Assembly (NCBI GenBank): GCA_034770075.1
Contig: CM068384.1
Span: 100,936,433 to 101,000,432, forward strand
Direction of reading: 5' to 3'
Source: Aralia elata
Lineage: Eukaryota; Streptophyta; Magnoliopsida; Apiales; Araliaceae
Length of the DNA stretch: 64,000 nt
In this document: positions 53,003 to 64,000 of the stretch, piece by piece
Layout of the letters: each line of letters starts with the position of its first letter
How positions within the stretch are numbered: position 1 is the stretch's first letter
The notes under the pieces: generated by a model
Databases searched by the model: none
What the model was told of the DNA's origin: nothing
Seen by the model: the letters and a program-made list of their open reading frames with translations, nothing else
Program-made: the position numbers and the translations under genes

Positions 53003-53922
53003 TAACAATATAACAATATAAGCTATAACTATAAGCTTCATTTTTTTAATTTTAATTTCCCCCCGGCTTTAGGTAAGATTCAGGCTTTGACCAGGCCGGG
53101 CTCAGGCCAAACCAAGGCCAGGTCTCAAGCCGCAGGGCATTTGTGCACCTCTAGGTAGGAAGGAGAAGAAGATGAATTTTGTTTATGATTAATTTGAATT
53201 TATTTTTGTTCGTGTTATTACTTTTATTTCCCAAGTCTTTGTAGAGAAATTAAATTATGTATTGGTCTTCAATAGCCAAACATATGTGGTCAATATAAGT
53301 CAACATAACAGATAGTCAAATTATAGTTCAAGCAAAAAATTGATGGAATCGACCGAAAGGAGGGAATAACAGTGTATTCTATAAAAGTTCAGGAGGTGAT
53401 TGTCAATTTTCTAAATTTATGGGTTAAAATCGAAAAATATGCTAACTTGTGTACAATTTTATCATTACCTCGTCAATATATGTATCATTGTGTTGTTGTC
53501 ATAAGTTAAAATTCTATAGATATTATTTTAAATATATTGTTGGTATGATTGAGAAACTAGAGTTTACTCATATTTCTTTTATGTTAAAAGTTATGAAGCT
53601 TGGAGCATATTTTAAAGTTTTAAACCGACTAATCATGCACATAGCAAGGATAATACGCAGTTAGTTGTACAATTAAAAAAAATACAATTTACTTGAGTGT
53701 AAAAGCTTTCATATCTTATTCATGAATACATAATGTATGAATTTTATGAATGTAATCTATAATTGAAGCTGGAACTTATCTTATACGGCTAAGCATATAC
53801 TGTCACACTCATTTATTATAGATGTGAACTATTAATATATACATGTTTTTGTGCTGGATGTGTGGCTTAGCCCTTTGCTTTCTTAATTTTTAAGCTGAAT
53901 ATGATAATTTATTTTTTCACAG
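53003..53922. other. Intergenic, no gene identified
   Basis: Contains a short GC-rich stretch (about 53060-53150, CAGGCCGGGCTCAGGCC) and AT-rich sequence. The right part may be an intron or upstream part of the CACTA gene remnant, as it ends in a pyrimidine tract and CAG at 53920-53922. Confidence 0.5.
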
Positions 53923-54414
53923 GAAAAAATTATTGAGTTAAAGGAGACTCAGGCGACAGCTGGCGGAAGCAGTTCTGCACTATCTACCGGACGAAGTGAT
54001 ATTCTTGCACAGGTGCTTGGGCCGGAGCGACAAGACAGACTCTGACAAGGTGGAGTTGGTGCTACGACTACAAACACTTGGAGGCCTCGTGAAACAAATA
54101 ATGATGTACATCGTGAGAATCAAGAATTAAAAGCTGAGTTGAAAATGGTGCGGGACAAAGGAGATGACACTGCAAGGAAAGTAGATGAATTGCAATCAAT
54201 CATTGCAGAAATGCTCAAGAAATCGTCATTTTCGAATGCTCAGTCCAACAATCAGGTATTGCTTTTTCACTCTCACCTACAGGTAAAAGTATTGCTCTCT
54301 CACTCTCTTTGTATGAATTAACAAGTTCACTTGGTAATTAATTTGTAGGATCGATCGACAGAAGGGGATAATGATGATATTACTGGATTGAACAATCCTA
54401 TAGAGGACTTGTGA
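53923..54414 (+). pseudogene. CACTA (Ptta/En-Spm) transposon protein, C-terminal fragment
   Basis: Exon 1 (53923-54255) follows a clear TTTTTTCACAG acceptor. It reads KIIELKETQATAGG, then ILAQVLGPERQDRL, a TGA, then GGVGATTTNTWRP and a coiled-coil segment (ENQELKAELKMV). The LGPER...GG-VG pattern is characteristic of the plant transposase family found with En/Spm elements (PF03004). A GT intron (54256-54348) leads to exon 2, which ends at 54414 (NNPIEDL). The TGA fits a CGA-to-TGA change. The N-terminus is not in view. It lies just before the CACTA terminal repeats. Confidence 0.65.
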
Positions 54415-54659
54415 CATGTTATTAATTTGTGCTACTAGCTATGTACTGTTTTGATATATAGTAACGCTATTTTGGATAGTAATGTATATGTAGGTGACAT
54501 TATATACTTTAATTTGTAATTTTCAATGATAATTTTTTTTGTCTTGCTCTTTTAGTTGAAAATATTGTATTCAATATGGTATGGTTTGACTGTAAATATA
54601 CTTCTTGGCAAAAGAAATATTGCAGAATAATGACAGCTAATATTAAAAAAAATAAAAAT

Positions 54660-55036
54660 AAAAATTGGAAATGAAATAGCGACGGTCGGGACCATCACTA
54701 TAGCACTCAAACATTCACGCCAAAAATTCATATAGCGACGGTCAAGACCGTCGCTATAGAACCCAGCTATTCGCGCTATTAATTGCATATAGCGACAGTC
54801 CCTTGTATATAGCAACGGTCGGGACCGTTGCTATAGAAAGACATTCGCGCCAAAACATCTATAGCGACGGTCGCGACCGTCGCTACAAATATGCATCGAT
54901 TGTCGGTAAAAACCTGCAAGCGCGTTTTTGTGTGCTTTCTAGCGATGGTCCGACCGTGAGTATAGATATGTGTGACTGCCGCTATAAGTTTTAGCGACGG
55001 ATTCTCTAGCGACTATAGGGCGATTTTCTAGTAATG
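54660..55036. repeat. CACTA 3' end with subterminal palindromic repeats
   Basis: At least five units of the form TATAGCGACGGTC...GACCGTCGCTATA, several of them perfect small palindromes. They are followed by TAGCGACTATAGGGCGATTTTCTAGTAATG. The inverse of the terminus reads CATTACTAGAAAATCGCC, one change from the usual CACTACTAGAAA start of plant CACTA elements. I see no matching 5' end in the window. Confidence 0.75.
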
Positions 55037-55844
55037 TGTGCAAACCACAACATTCATTAATGTATCATCTTCTTGACATGTCAAATGAAAGCACACACTC
55101 AGATAGTTCACATAAGTCAATAGATATATAAACACATAACCACCTTAGCACCTAATCACTTAGATAACCAAACATACAAGCACATGGTCACATTAACGCA
55201 TAATCACGTATAGACACATTGGCACATAATCACATAGAGACACATTTGCACATAATCTCATAGAGACACATTTGCACATAATTTCATAGACATAATTCCA
55301 TATAAACATCCAAGATAATCATCATCAAAGCAAACAACCTTCAACAGAGTTCAATTAGGCTTAACGCGAGCTCATGCTTGACTCATTTATAAACAAGCTA
55401 AATTCATACATATTGAGATTTGTATAAAAGTTCAATTTGAATTCGTTTAACTTTTAATCAAGTTTGTACTCAAAATTAAAACTCAACTCAGTTGGACTGG
55501 TTTACAACTCTAATTGATCTAGACTCGTAATGGGACCAAATTGTTACTATTATAGTCCTAGATAATGTATCGAGTATTCAGATGAGACAGAGACACAATG
55601 TTAATATTGACAGGAATAAAATATTGGACATGGCTAATTAATTGTAGCACATTAAAAAACAATGTACAAAAATTGGACAGTACCTCTGGCCTCTAGTGCA
55701 CAATTATTGTTGTTTCCCTGTCATTACAGCCGTCCATAAATCAACTTGATCAATTGAATATTCTCTAATTAATCAATCAAATAATTATTTTCTAACAGCC
55801 TGTTCATTAATTAATCATGAACTTTAAACCACATGGCTTTATTG

Positions 55845-55850
<6 letters not shown>
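55037..55850. other. Intergenic, no gene; short CACATAATC-type repeats
   Basis: About 55140-55320 holds several imperfect repeats of ACACATTTGCACATAATC and CATAGA. Otherwise AT-rich with no supported feature. Confidence 0.55.

Positions 55851-55910
<60 letters not shown>
55851..55910. repeat. (AT)30 microsatellite
   Basis: A perfect AT dinucleotide run of 60 bp. 55911-56690 has no gene; its last 30 bp match the flank of the empty LTR site at 45750. Confidence 0.95.
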
Positions 55911-55913
<3 letters not shown>

Positions 55914-56691
55914 CGGTAAAATAAAATTTTATTGAAAAACCTAAAGATCTATCTCGACAAATTATTTGTTAATTCCTTAATAACCATTAAGTATTTTCCT
56001 TGTTTTGGCTTGTTGAACCCTAACCATGTCATCTTTTGTTTACAGAACTAGTTTTATCTGGGAAGGTAAAATAATTTTCCTTTCCTCTAATAAGATAATT
56101 TATTGATCCGAATTATTCAATACAATTAATGGAAGGATGCTAGAAGCAGCATCTTCTAGTCCAAAGTCTTTAAACTATTAAAAATTTGAGAATTGTTTGG
56201 AAGTAGATTTTCCTGTGCAGTTTGTTTAATGATTTGGCTGTAATTAAATTAGATTATATTGTATTTCCTTTTTGGATTTTGGCCAACTTCAAAGTTCGTT
56301 CAGTTTAGCAATTTCAATACTGTATTTAACGAGGGTGACCCTTGCATACTTATAAGGAGTGGAGGAATTATAACTTTGCATCTCCTCTTGATCATGCACC
56401 ATAGCATGATTTGTGGCAATGCAATTCACACAAGATTGTTTGACTAGGGCGATTATTTTATACACTCTTATTTATGATTAGTTTCTTTATGATTTTTTTC
56501 TAGTTAAATTTAAAATTAGCATGAATTCATTAAATTTTAGTCTATGAGGATTGTAAGTTATTTAGAAAGTATTTGGAGTTACAAGATTAATATTTTCCAA
56601 GTTAGTGAATTATATCAATTTTTTAAATTTAAAAATATAAATTGACTTCAAAAGTTTAAATTGCTCTTATATTTTGAATTGAGGGAATATG

Positions 56692-59600
56692 TGTAATAAC
56701 CCTAAAATTTTGACATAATTAAATAATAAATTTTACGAATAAAATTTTTTTTATATAATAAAACTATTTTATTATATAATAAAGCAAGTGTTGGAATGCA
56801 AGGAAAAGAATTTATGATTTTCTATAAATTATATTCTTAATAAACTAATTTTTGTAGTAAAAATATTTTATTATTTAGTCTTCATGAAAATATGATTAAT
56901 GTATTATATAGATAATATATTTATATTTTAAATGATTCTTAGAAGCTATTGTAATTATTATTATTTTAATATATGAATTTATCAAGGATAGTTAAGTTAA
57001 TTATTTTAACTTAACTAAGAACAATTTATAATGAAAGTTGGATTTTGGATCAAATCCTAATTTGATTTAGGGTCATGTATTTTAATTTTAAATATAATTA
57101 TTATGGTAATTATATTTAAAAAGGAATTATGTTTATATATTTAATGGATATATGAATAATAAGAATTTAATTATTTTCTTATGTAAATTTGAATATTAAA
57201 TATACAAATGATTATATTTATATTTGAATGTGTGAATGTATATTATGGATAATAATAATTTATTTTATTAAGGTAATTCAAATATGAAATATAATTGGTA
57301 ATTATATTTATATTTGAATGTATGTAAGCTATGGATTTTAAATTTTAAATATAATTAATTGTTATAATAATTATATATGTATTTTGGATAATAAGAAATT
57401 ATTTTTATAAGTTAAATATGTAATATAGTAATTAATTATTTTGTATGCATGTATGTATAGACTGACAATGGTTGGTCAATTATGTTATATTAGTGGAAAA
57501 CCCTATTTTGGGGAAATTAAATGATATGTATAAAGCTTTTGTGTATTAATTACAATTTAATTAAGTTAGAAACCCTAATTTATAATTAGGGAAAAACCTA
57601 ATTGTTAATTTAATAATTTTAATGTTAATTAGGAAACATTAATCCTAATTCTCAATATATAAGTAATTAGAAAACCCTAACTATATCAAGAAACCCTAAT
57701 TTTTATTTTATAAAACCCTAATTAACTTTAAAAACCCTAATTTTGAATTTAGTTTACTCTAATTACAATTTTATTTAAACCTAAGTTAATTTTCTTAACC
57801 CCAAAAATTATTGGGTAAATATTAAGGGTTCAAATCTATTGAGTAAAACCCTAGATCATGTGTATGGGACAAGAATACCCTTAAAATTATTTATTAGTTT
57901 ATTTTTATACCCTTTTGCATTTATTTTATTAAATTAGTAGACAAAATCCTACCAAATCTCTCCAATATCTCATGACTCATCAAGCCTAGATATCTACCAT
58001 GTGCTGAAAATCATTTCAATCAGCTGAAATTGGACAGCTAGCCATCAGATTTCAAAGGATCAAAAGAAAGAAAAGAAAGAAAAGAAAAGAAAAGAAACTT
58101 TATTGCTCAAGCTCTCACCAACTCCTTCTCTCTCTAAAACCCACGAAATATTGTAGCATTTCAGTTCCTAAATCAAGCCCAACCAATACATATAACCAAA
58201 TCAGTAGCCAAGAATCAAGATTGGTTCATAGAAGGTATAAACCTAACCCTAGAAATTTGATCTTTGATCTGTTGTTAGATGTTAGTTTTTAGTGTTAAAA
58301 TATGGTGTATATAGTGTATAATGATGATCTGGGTTGATAGATGTTAGATCCATAACATCTATAAGCTCACATTTGAAGATTTTAAGAATCTGGAAATTTT
58401 GTTTTTTTTGTGTCTGACAGTCAAATGTCAGTCCATTTAGATCCTTAGATGTTTGTGGTTTGGTCTGTTTAATTGTTCATAGTTGTATTATGCCATGTGG
58501 CTAACATGTTGGAAGTGGAATCACAATCAATAGATGTGTAGGATCAAAGTTATTGTTAGACAAAAGTCATGGATCGAAACTGCTCAAGAACATTTCTGGG
58601 TTTTCCAGAAATGTTCAAGAACAGATTTTTCTTGGTTACTTTGACCGGCCCAGATTTTGGTATATGAAGTTGTTTGATCAAAGTAAAAATATGTTGTTGT
58701 ACCTTGCCATGTGGACTATAACCTGGAATTCTTAGATCACTTAAAAATTACACGGATTACAAGTGGTGGAAGCTCAAAAGTGCATGCTTGAACTGTTCTT
58801 CATTTCTGGGTAACCCAGAAAATGAAGAACAAGCCTGACAAGAAATTTGAGGGCCCAGATCTCTCTGCTTAGTTATAAGATGGCCATGTTGTTTGTTTAT
58901 GGTTGTAGTATTGCATTAATACTCCAATCTTAACACGTAATCAAACCTCTATACCTCCGGATCCATGAGTTGCAGATGGTCAAACCACCCACCTTGCTCT
59001 CTGACATGGTTTTCTGGGTTGACGAAGAACATGAAGAACACCTATAGCGACGGTTCTGTCGCTATAGGCCCCCCTTTAGCGATGCTTATTTCCGGAAAAT
59101 AATTTATTTTAATTAATAAATAGAAAAAAATAGTTTTTAATTATTAAAAATACATAATAAATTATGAAAAATTATTTTAAAGCCTAAAAAAAATTAGTTT
59201 TTAATTATTTTAAGTATATTCCATAAATAATTAATATTTTTGGAATATAAATGGTATTTAATTTATTTAATTATAATATTAACTAGATTAGTTAAAAATG
59301 ATTTTAATATTCCAAAAATCATTTAAAAATGATATTAATGTTTTAAAAAGTATTTTAAGTTATATTAAATAACTTTTAATATTTTAATAAAAATTTCATT
59401 AATATTTAATATTAATGATAATTAATTTATTTAATATTTGTATTAAATAAATTATCTAAAAATGGTTTTAATGTTTTAAAAAAATCATTTAAAGTCAATA
59501 AAAATGTTTTAAAAATATTTTTAAGTTATATTTAATAACTTTAAGTATTTGACATGAATTACATTAATATTTTAATATTAATGGTAATTATTTAAAAATG

Positions 59601-61347
59601 ATTTTAATACTTTAAAAATCATTTAAAGGTAATATTAATGTTTTAAAAATATTTTTATGTTATAATAAATAACTTTTAATGTGTTGACATGTAGTTCATT
59701 AATATTTTAATTATTTGAATATTAATGATAATGAAATTATTTATTTATTAAATCATTATAAATGCTATTAATGACTGAAAAATCATTATAAATGATTTTA
59801 ATAATTGGAAAAATGTTGCAATTGATAAACAAATTATCTAAGATGATATTTAAGATCTTGAACAAAGTTTCATTAAAAAGAAACTTGTTTATTGTCCGAT
59901 AATGCAATCAGGACATCGAAATACTGTCGAACTCAAACCAAATGGACATAGTTTGACCTGATAGCTGTTTTTAAATGTTTTAATGACTGTTATGAATATG
60001 TGACAATGTGTTAAGTTGTATGATGACTGCAAATAAGCAGTATTATGTGTTAAGTTGTATTATTCTAATTAAAAGAATAATTTTATTGATGATAGGACTT
60101 CGTATTAAAGATAAAAGCTTAAGCTATATTGTGTAGCAGTAAACAGCGAACAAGGCAAATATCTTACCTTTTCATTTACTTTATGAATTGGATCTGTGTA
60201 GGCAAGTATCTAAACCTTATGCACTACTTTTATTTTGTGCGAACAGGTATATGTTGTGATTAGTTCCTAACTCATCATGAGTTATCAATTTCAAAGCATG
60301 CTCGTGAATAATTATTATTAATTATTCATATCTGTCATGATTCGTTTATGCAATTATTCTTACATTATGAAATTGTACTCAATTCATTTATTGTTTATTA
60401 ATATCTCATTATTACCTTTCATTATACAAGTGTCCCCACTTGTATAAACTACTGTTGCTACACAAGAACTATTGAACATAAATCCTTTGATATGACAAAT
60501 CTTGTTATTTATTATTGAACTTCAGTACATGTATTATGGTTTACAGTCTGTCTAAGCCATTTGACTCGGCTAGACATAGTTCGAAATACATTGTTGAATA
60601 CTAAAAGTTATGTTTAAGTCGTCCAACTGAGTTGTTTAGTTAGGACTCCAGACTGAGTATGAACAACCCTAAAAGGGGAATATGTTTTTGTGCCCAAGGC
60701 GAACAGAGTGAATGCGTTTAGCGTTCAAACAGACAGTATTGATCAATACAGGACATAACGGGGTTGATCACCCTACATGTCCGTGAGACTAGATCGGTTT
60801 GCAGATGAATTTCTGTTTAAACCTTTTCGAAAATGAAAAATAAAAGTTCGTGGTCTACTGACCGCTCAGCATTCATGGTAAATATGTTGTTTCAAAAATT
60901 TTAAAACGATTTAATATGTTATTAAGAATGTCTTCAAATGACTTCACCACTATTGATTCGTGGTAGAAGTAGACCTCAAAGAAAACATTTACTTATTTAG
61001 CGCATTATTATATTTGTTATTACTTGCTGAGCAATTGAATGCTCATTCTTGCTTTGACTTAAATGTTTTCAGCTAAGGGTGATAGACCAGAAGGCTCTGG
61101 CAAAGACAAGGGCAAAGGAAAGCTCAAAGAATAGAATACCAGGTGTTGTTTGTAATAGTTAGACTTTATTAAGGTGATAATATTTATTATCTATCATGTA
61201 ATGAACATGCTTAAAGGTTGCGTACTTGCGATTAGACAACTCTGATATGTATATATTAAGTTTGTAAATTTTATTTTTCCGCTCAAAGAAATGGTATCGT
61301 GTAGCACCAAGTTCGGGTTTCAAGTACTCGAATTTGGGGGCGTCACA
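56692..61347 (+). mobile_element. Very long solo LTR (4656 bp) of a Ty3-type element
   Basis: Starts TGTAATAACCC and ends GGGGGCGTCACA. Flanked by perfect 5-bp duplications ATATG (56687-56691 and 61348-61352). The paralogous copy at 45750-45754 is empty. No gag, pol, primer site or polypurine tract is visible inside, so it is best read as a solo LTR. Part (about 61020-61140) matches, inverted, the LTR at about 40060-40160. The plus orientation is inferred from that match. AT-rich parts (59090-59800) contain many ATTTAAAAATGAT-like repeats. A short GCGACGG palindrome at about 59044-59070 resembles the CACTA subterminal repeats. Confidence 0.82.
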
Positions 61348-61352
61348 ATATG

Positions 61353-62045
61353 AATTTTGGATTATACTTTCTGCTAGGCTATTTAAAGTTTGATTCTTTC
61401 TTGTGAGACTTCATTTATTCTTTTTATGTGAAGTGTATTTCTTATTTTATATTAGACCTTATTAAAATATTCCCACAGTTAAAAAAACTCTGAGAAAATT
61501 CTAAAATAATTTGTATAGTTAGTTAGTTACATAGTGTAAGTTTTGAAATGTCAACAGTACCTTAAGACAAGAGCATTGAAACCCATATTATCTTTAAATA
61601 ATTTGATACACAGTTATAATTGCCTTTCTTAATTGTAATATTTTTTTTGAAAAAACAATCCAATGACAGATTTTTTTTTACTGCTCTAAATTATCATACA
61701 CAACTAGAGGAAAGATAGTAAAATGAATATCATCAATATGAACATGAAACTCCAATGATTGTGCTAGCTCCGCAAAGACATAGGAAATACGAATCTCAGA
61801 TCTCCCCACATGACTAAAGAAACATTTTCACATTCACAACTCAACATATGATAATAATCCGCACTAATTTTGTTTAAATATGAATTGTTGTTGAAATCCT
61901 TAGCTAACGTATGAATCTTAATACTCCCTCCGTCGCCAAAATTAATGACTCATATAGTAAAAAAAATTATCCTAAAAAAAATAATAAAAGTACTACATAA
62001 ATATTTATTTGGATAAAATTATCTTTGATTTATTATCATATTATA
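61353..62045. repeat. Third copy of the gene 1 downstream module
   Basis: 61353-61580 matches 45755-45960, and 61550-62045 matches parts of 20150-20640 and 45960-46440. It ends inside the Stowaway-like MITE (CTCCCTCCGTCG at about 61925). No gene. Confidence 0.72.
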
Positions 62046-63277
62046 GTTAAGGGTGATATTTGCAAATTATCAGCGGGAAATATTTTTTTTGTCAGAGAAT
62101 ATTCTTTCTATCAGGAAATATTATATTTGGCAAAGTACGACGCGCCGAAATAAGCAATCATTGATGGGCTCCATAACGATTAATTGTCGGATACAGAAAA
62201 TGATAGTATTAATAACATTTTATAACAAAATTGTCAACGATACTATCTGTGAGCAAGGAAATTACACCTTGCTAGGGTTAGGGTTTCGTGTTAGCTGGAG
62301 AGGAGAGAAATCTACGAAGAGTACGGAATTGATTGATTGATGGAAGAGGGGAGAAGAACAGGTGGACAATTACTTCAATGACACGTGGCAGAACTCCTAG
62401 AATCCGGAAATCGGGTTAGGGTAGCAGGGATTCCAAGAGCCTTCTTGAGTCTTCGAGTTGTGAGAGAGTTCCAAGTGTAATGAGCTTCCAAGAGTCTAAG
62501 TATAATGTCTTGAGAGCGATCCCCTTTTCTTAGAATAGAGGGACTATTTATAGAGCTTGCCTGGGAAATAGTCACATGCCAGACACATATTTTAAGAAAA
62601 ATTCCAGAAATACCCTTTAGTCATGTTTTATAGGGAAAATTCCAGAAATATCCTTTAATCATCAAAGTAATGCCCAAATTGCCCTGTTCTTCTAGCCACC
62701 AATCCAATCCCTCAATCAATTCCCAAAATGGGTCGCATCCACGAGTCTTCTGCCTTGGAACACGTGGAGACTTCCCCGGGTCTAGCACATTTAATTAGGT
62801 TTTTGTAAACCCTAATTTGTACATTTAATTAGGTCACATGAACCCTAGTTTATACATTTAATTCAATTAGGTCATGTAAACCCTAATATGCACTTGGACC
62901 CACATTTGCCCCTTGCGCGAGAGTCACGATTCCTGAGAGACGCTCGTGCAAAATACTCCAAGCTTTTGAATGATTTTTTGTGACTCCCTTTGTTCAAGTC
63001 TTGAACACAAGAGTTTGAGAAGAGGGAACCCCTAGGGGCCAAACCAGTAGAGTTAAACCCTAAGGAGGCAAGACCTAGAAGGGCTCTTCCTTGAACATCT
63101 AGGTAGATCATCTGAAAGATTGCTCATTTTTCCTTATTTTCTAAGAATTAAAACAAGGAAGATTATCAGATCCAATAATCAAATCTTATTTTATTATTTA
63201 GAAACAAAATCTTCCTTTATTAAAATTTTATAAAGCAAGATCTTTTTCCTTAAGAAAATCAAACATTCAAAATATAA

Positions 63278-63308
<31 letters not shown>

Positions 63309-64000
63309 ATAATAATTTCGAAATTGTCCTACTGTTAGGAATAAAATATCAAATATCAAATATCAAATATATATTTATTTTCGAAATTTCATGAAAATAC
63401 CAAATTTAAACAATTTTCGAAAATTTATATATTTATTTAGAAATAAGCTCAAATAAACTTATCTTTATATTGCGAAATCTTCCTTAAGAGGAAAATAGAA
63501 ATTGCTTCCTTTGCTATTGCAAGCTTGCAGTTCGAATATATACGTCTCCCAAGTCACTTAGGCTTTTCTTTTCATCGTGAACTTTTTTGTCTTGGCATTT
63601 TCTCTCCCCATTCAAGTTTGAAGATCACCAAGAAGTCGTCAAGCCAACAGTCTTCATCTTTGGGAAATAGGTAAAAAAAAAATAATTCCACCCCTATAGG
63701 GCCAAATCCTAAGAGTTGAACCTTATAGGGTCATCCTTCCTTCTTCTTTTTCTTTCAATTTTTCAGTTTATTTGAGTACTTTTTGCCGAACTTCTTCTTA
63801 ACTTGTTTCTCCTACGTTTCTTCTCAGGTTATTGTAGCTTTTCTTTTGTCTTCCGAACCCCGTTACTTGGATTATATCTCGGTAGGGTTCCCTCGAATAA
63901 TAAAGGAGAACACAATATTTATTGACAAAGAAGCATCCATTCCGAAAAATTAATTTGTGGGGTATCAAAATTTTCAAGGTACACAAAAGAAATCCCCTAG
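62046..64000. other. Unassigned sequence, possibly part of an LTR element
   Basis: No convincing coding region. A polypurine-like tract occurs on the minus strand (AAGGGGCAAATG at about 62902-62913), followed by TGGGTCC, which could be a polypurine tract and LTR start. I could not find the other LTR or a primer site. The short frames at 62375-62575, 62872-63111 and 63798-63986 show no known motif. Confidence 0.4.
62785..62890. repeat. Imperfect tandem repeat, three units
   Basis: Three units of about 35 bp containing ACATTTAATTAGGT and AACCCTAAT. Confidence 0.75.

Noticed and set aside
56692..61347. A full retrotransposon or intron-rich gene in this 4.6-kb interval
   Set aside because: No coding domain longer than about 60 codons and no primer site or polypurine tract. 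The TG...CA ends with a 5-bp duplication fit a solo LTR better.
62262..62290. GCTAGGGTTAGGGTTTCG, telomere-like
   Set aside because: Only two units, no array; common in plant promoters and leaders.
62370..62915. Possible LTR ending before a polypurine-like tract (AAGGGGCAAATG on the minus strand)
   Set aside because: No second LTR, primer site or target duplication could be found, so I left it as unassigned sequence.

Overview
The window is nuclear DNA of a flowering plant, most likely a eudicot. The evidence is a cluster of intronless G-type (bulb-lectin) receptor-like kinases, DC1-domain gene remnants, a NETWORKED2-like fragment, and plant-type transposons: a Ty3 element of the Tat lineage with two RNase H domains and an antisense ORF, Copia elements with a tRNA-iMet primer site, MULEs, a CACTA end and a Stowaway-like MITE. 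I cannot name the species. The host genes are few and most of the 64 kb is repeats.

Layout. 1-3645: a Copia-type LTR pair in inverted orientation, one arm split by a 1.33-kb MULE. 3800-4640: a MITE-like tandem repeat. 5085-5452: a copy of the upstream module of the kinase genes. 5453-18109: two related minus-strand Ty3 elements, non-autonomous A (5453-8710) and autonomous-type but decayed B (8714-18109), joined by 3 bp and bounded by one target duplication. 18434-29151: three tandem LECRK3-like receptor kinases (539, 811 and 806 aa) on the plus strand, each with the same promoter block. The first lacks the lectin domain, and its deletion has exact GT-AG, in-frame borders. 29774-30331: a DC1-domain pseudogene, split by a 14.6-kb insert (30332-44908). 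That insert is a tandem array of about seven units of a gag-only Copia element sharing 313-bp LTRs. One unit carries a NET2-like gene fragment, another has been recombined with a Ty3 chromodomain-type element end, and another holds a 1.55-kb solo LTR.

44909-52190 is a degenerate second copy of the kinase/DC1 segment: kinase fragments at 45192 and 49163, a second DC1 pseudogene at 49938-50575 (minus), and a second MULE at 50632-52036 carrying a proline-rich coding stretch. 52831-53002 is a 172-bp foldback MULE-MITE. 53923-55036 is the 3' end of a CACTA transposon. 56692-61347 is a 4.66-kb solo LTR with a perfect 5-bp duplication. The rest is duplicated intergenic DNA and unassigned sequence.

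Functionally, only the three receptor kinases look intact. They should be plasma-membrane proteins that sense an apoplastic ligand and signal through a cytosolic Ser/Thr kinase, a class tied to defence and stress responses. The locus has grown by segmental duplication, gene conversion and repeated TE insertion. Several insertions can be read with certainty because the paralogous copy in the same window keeps the empty site. All calls were made by eye; no alignment or database search was run.
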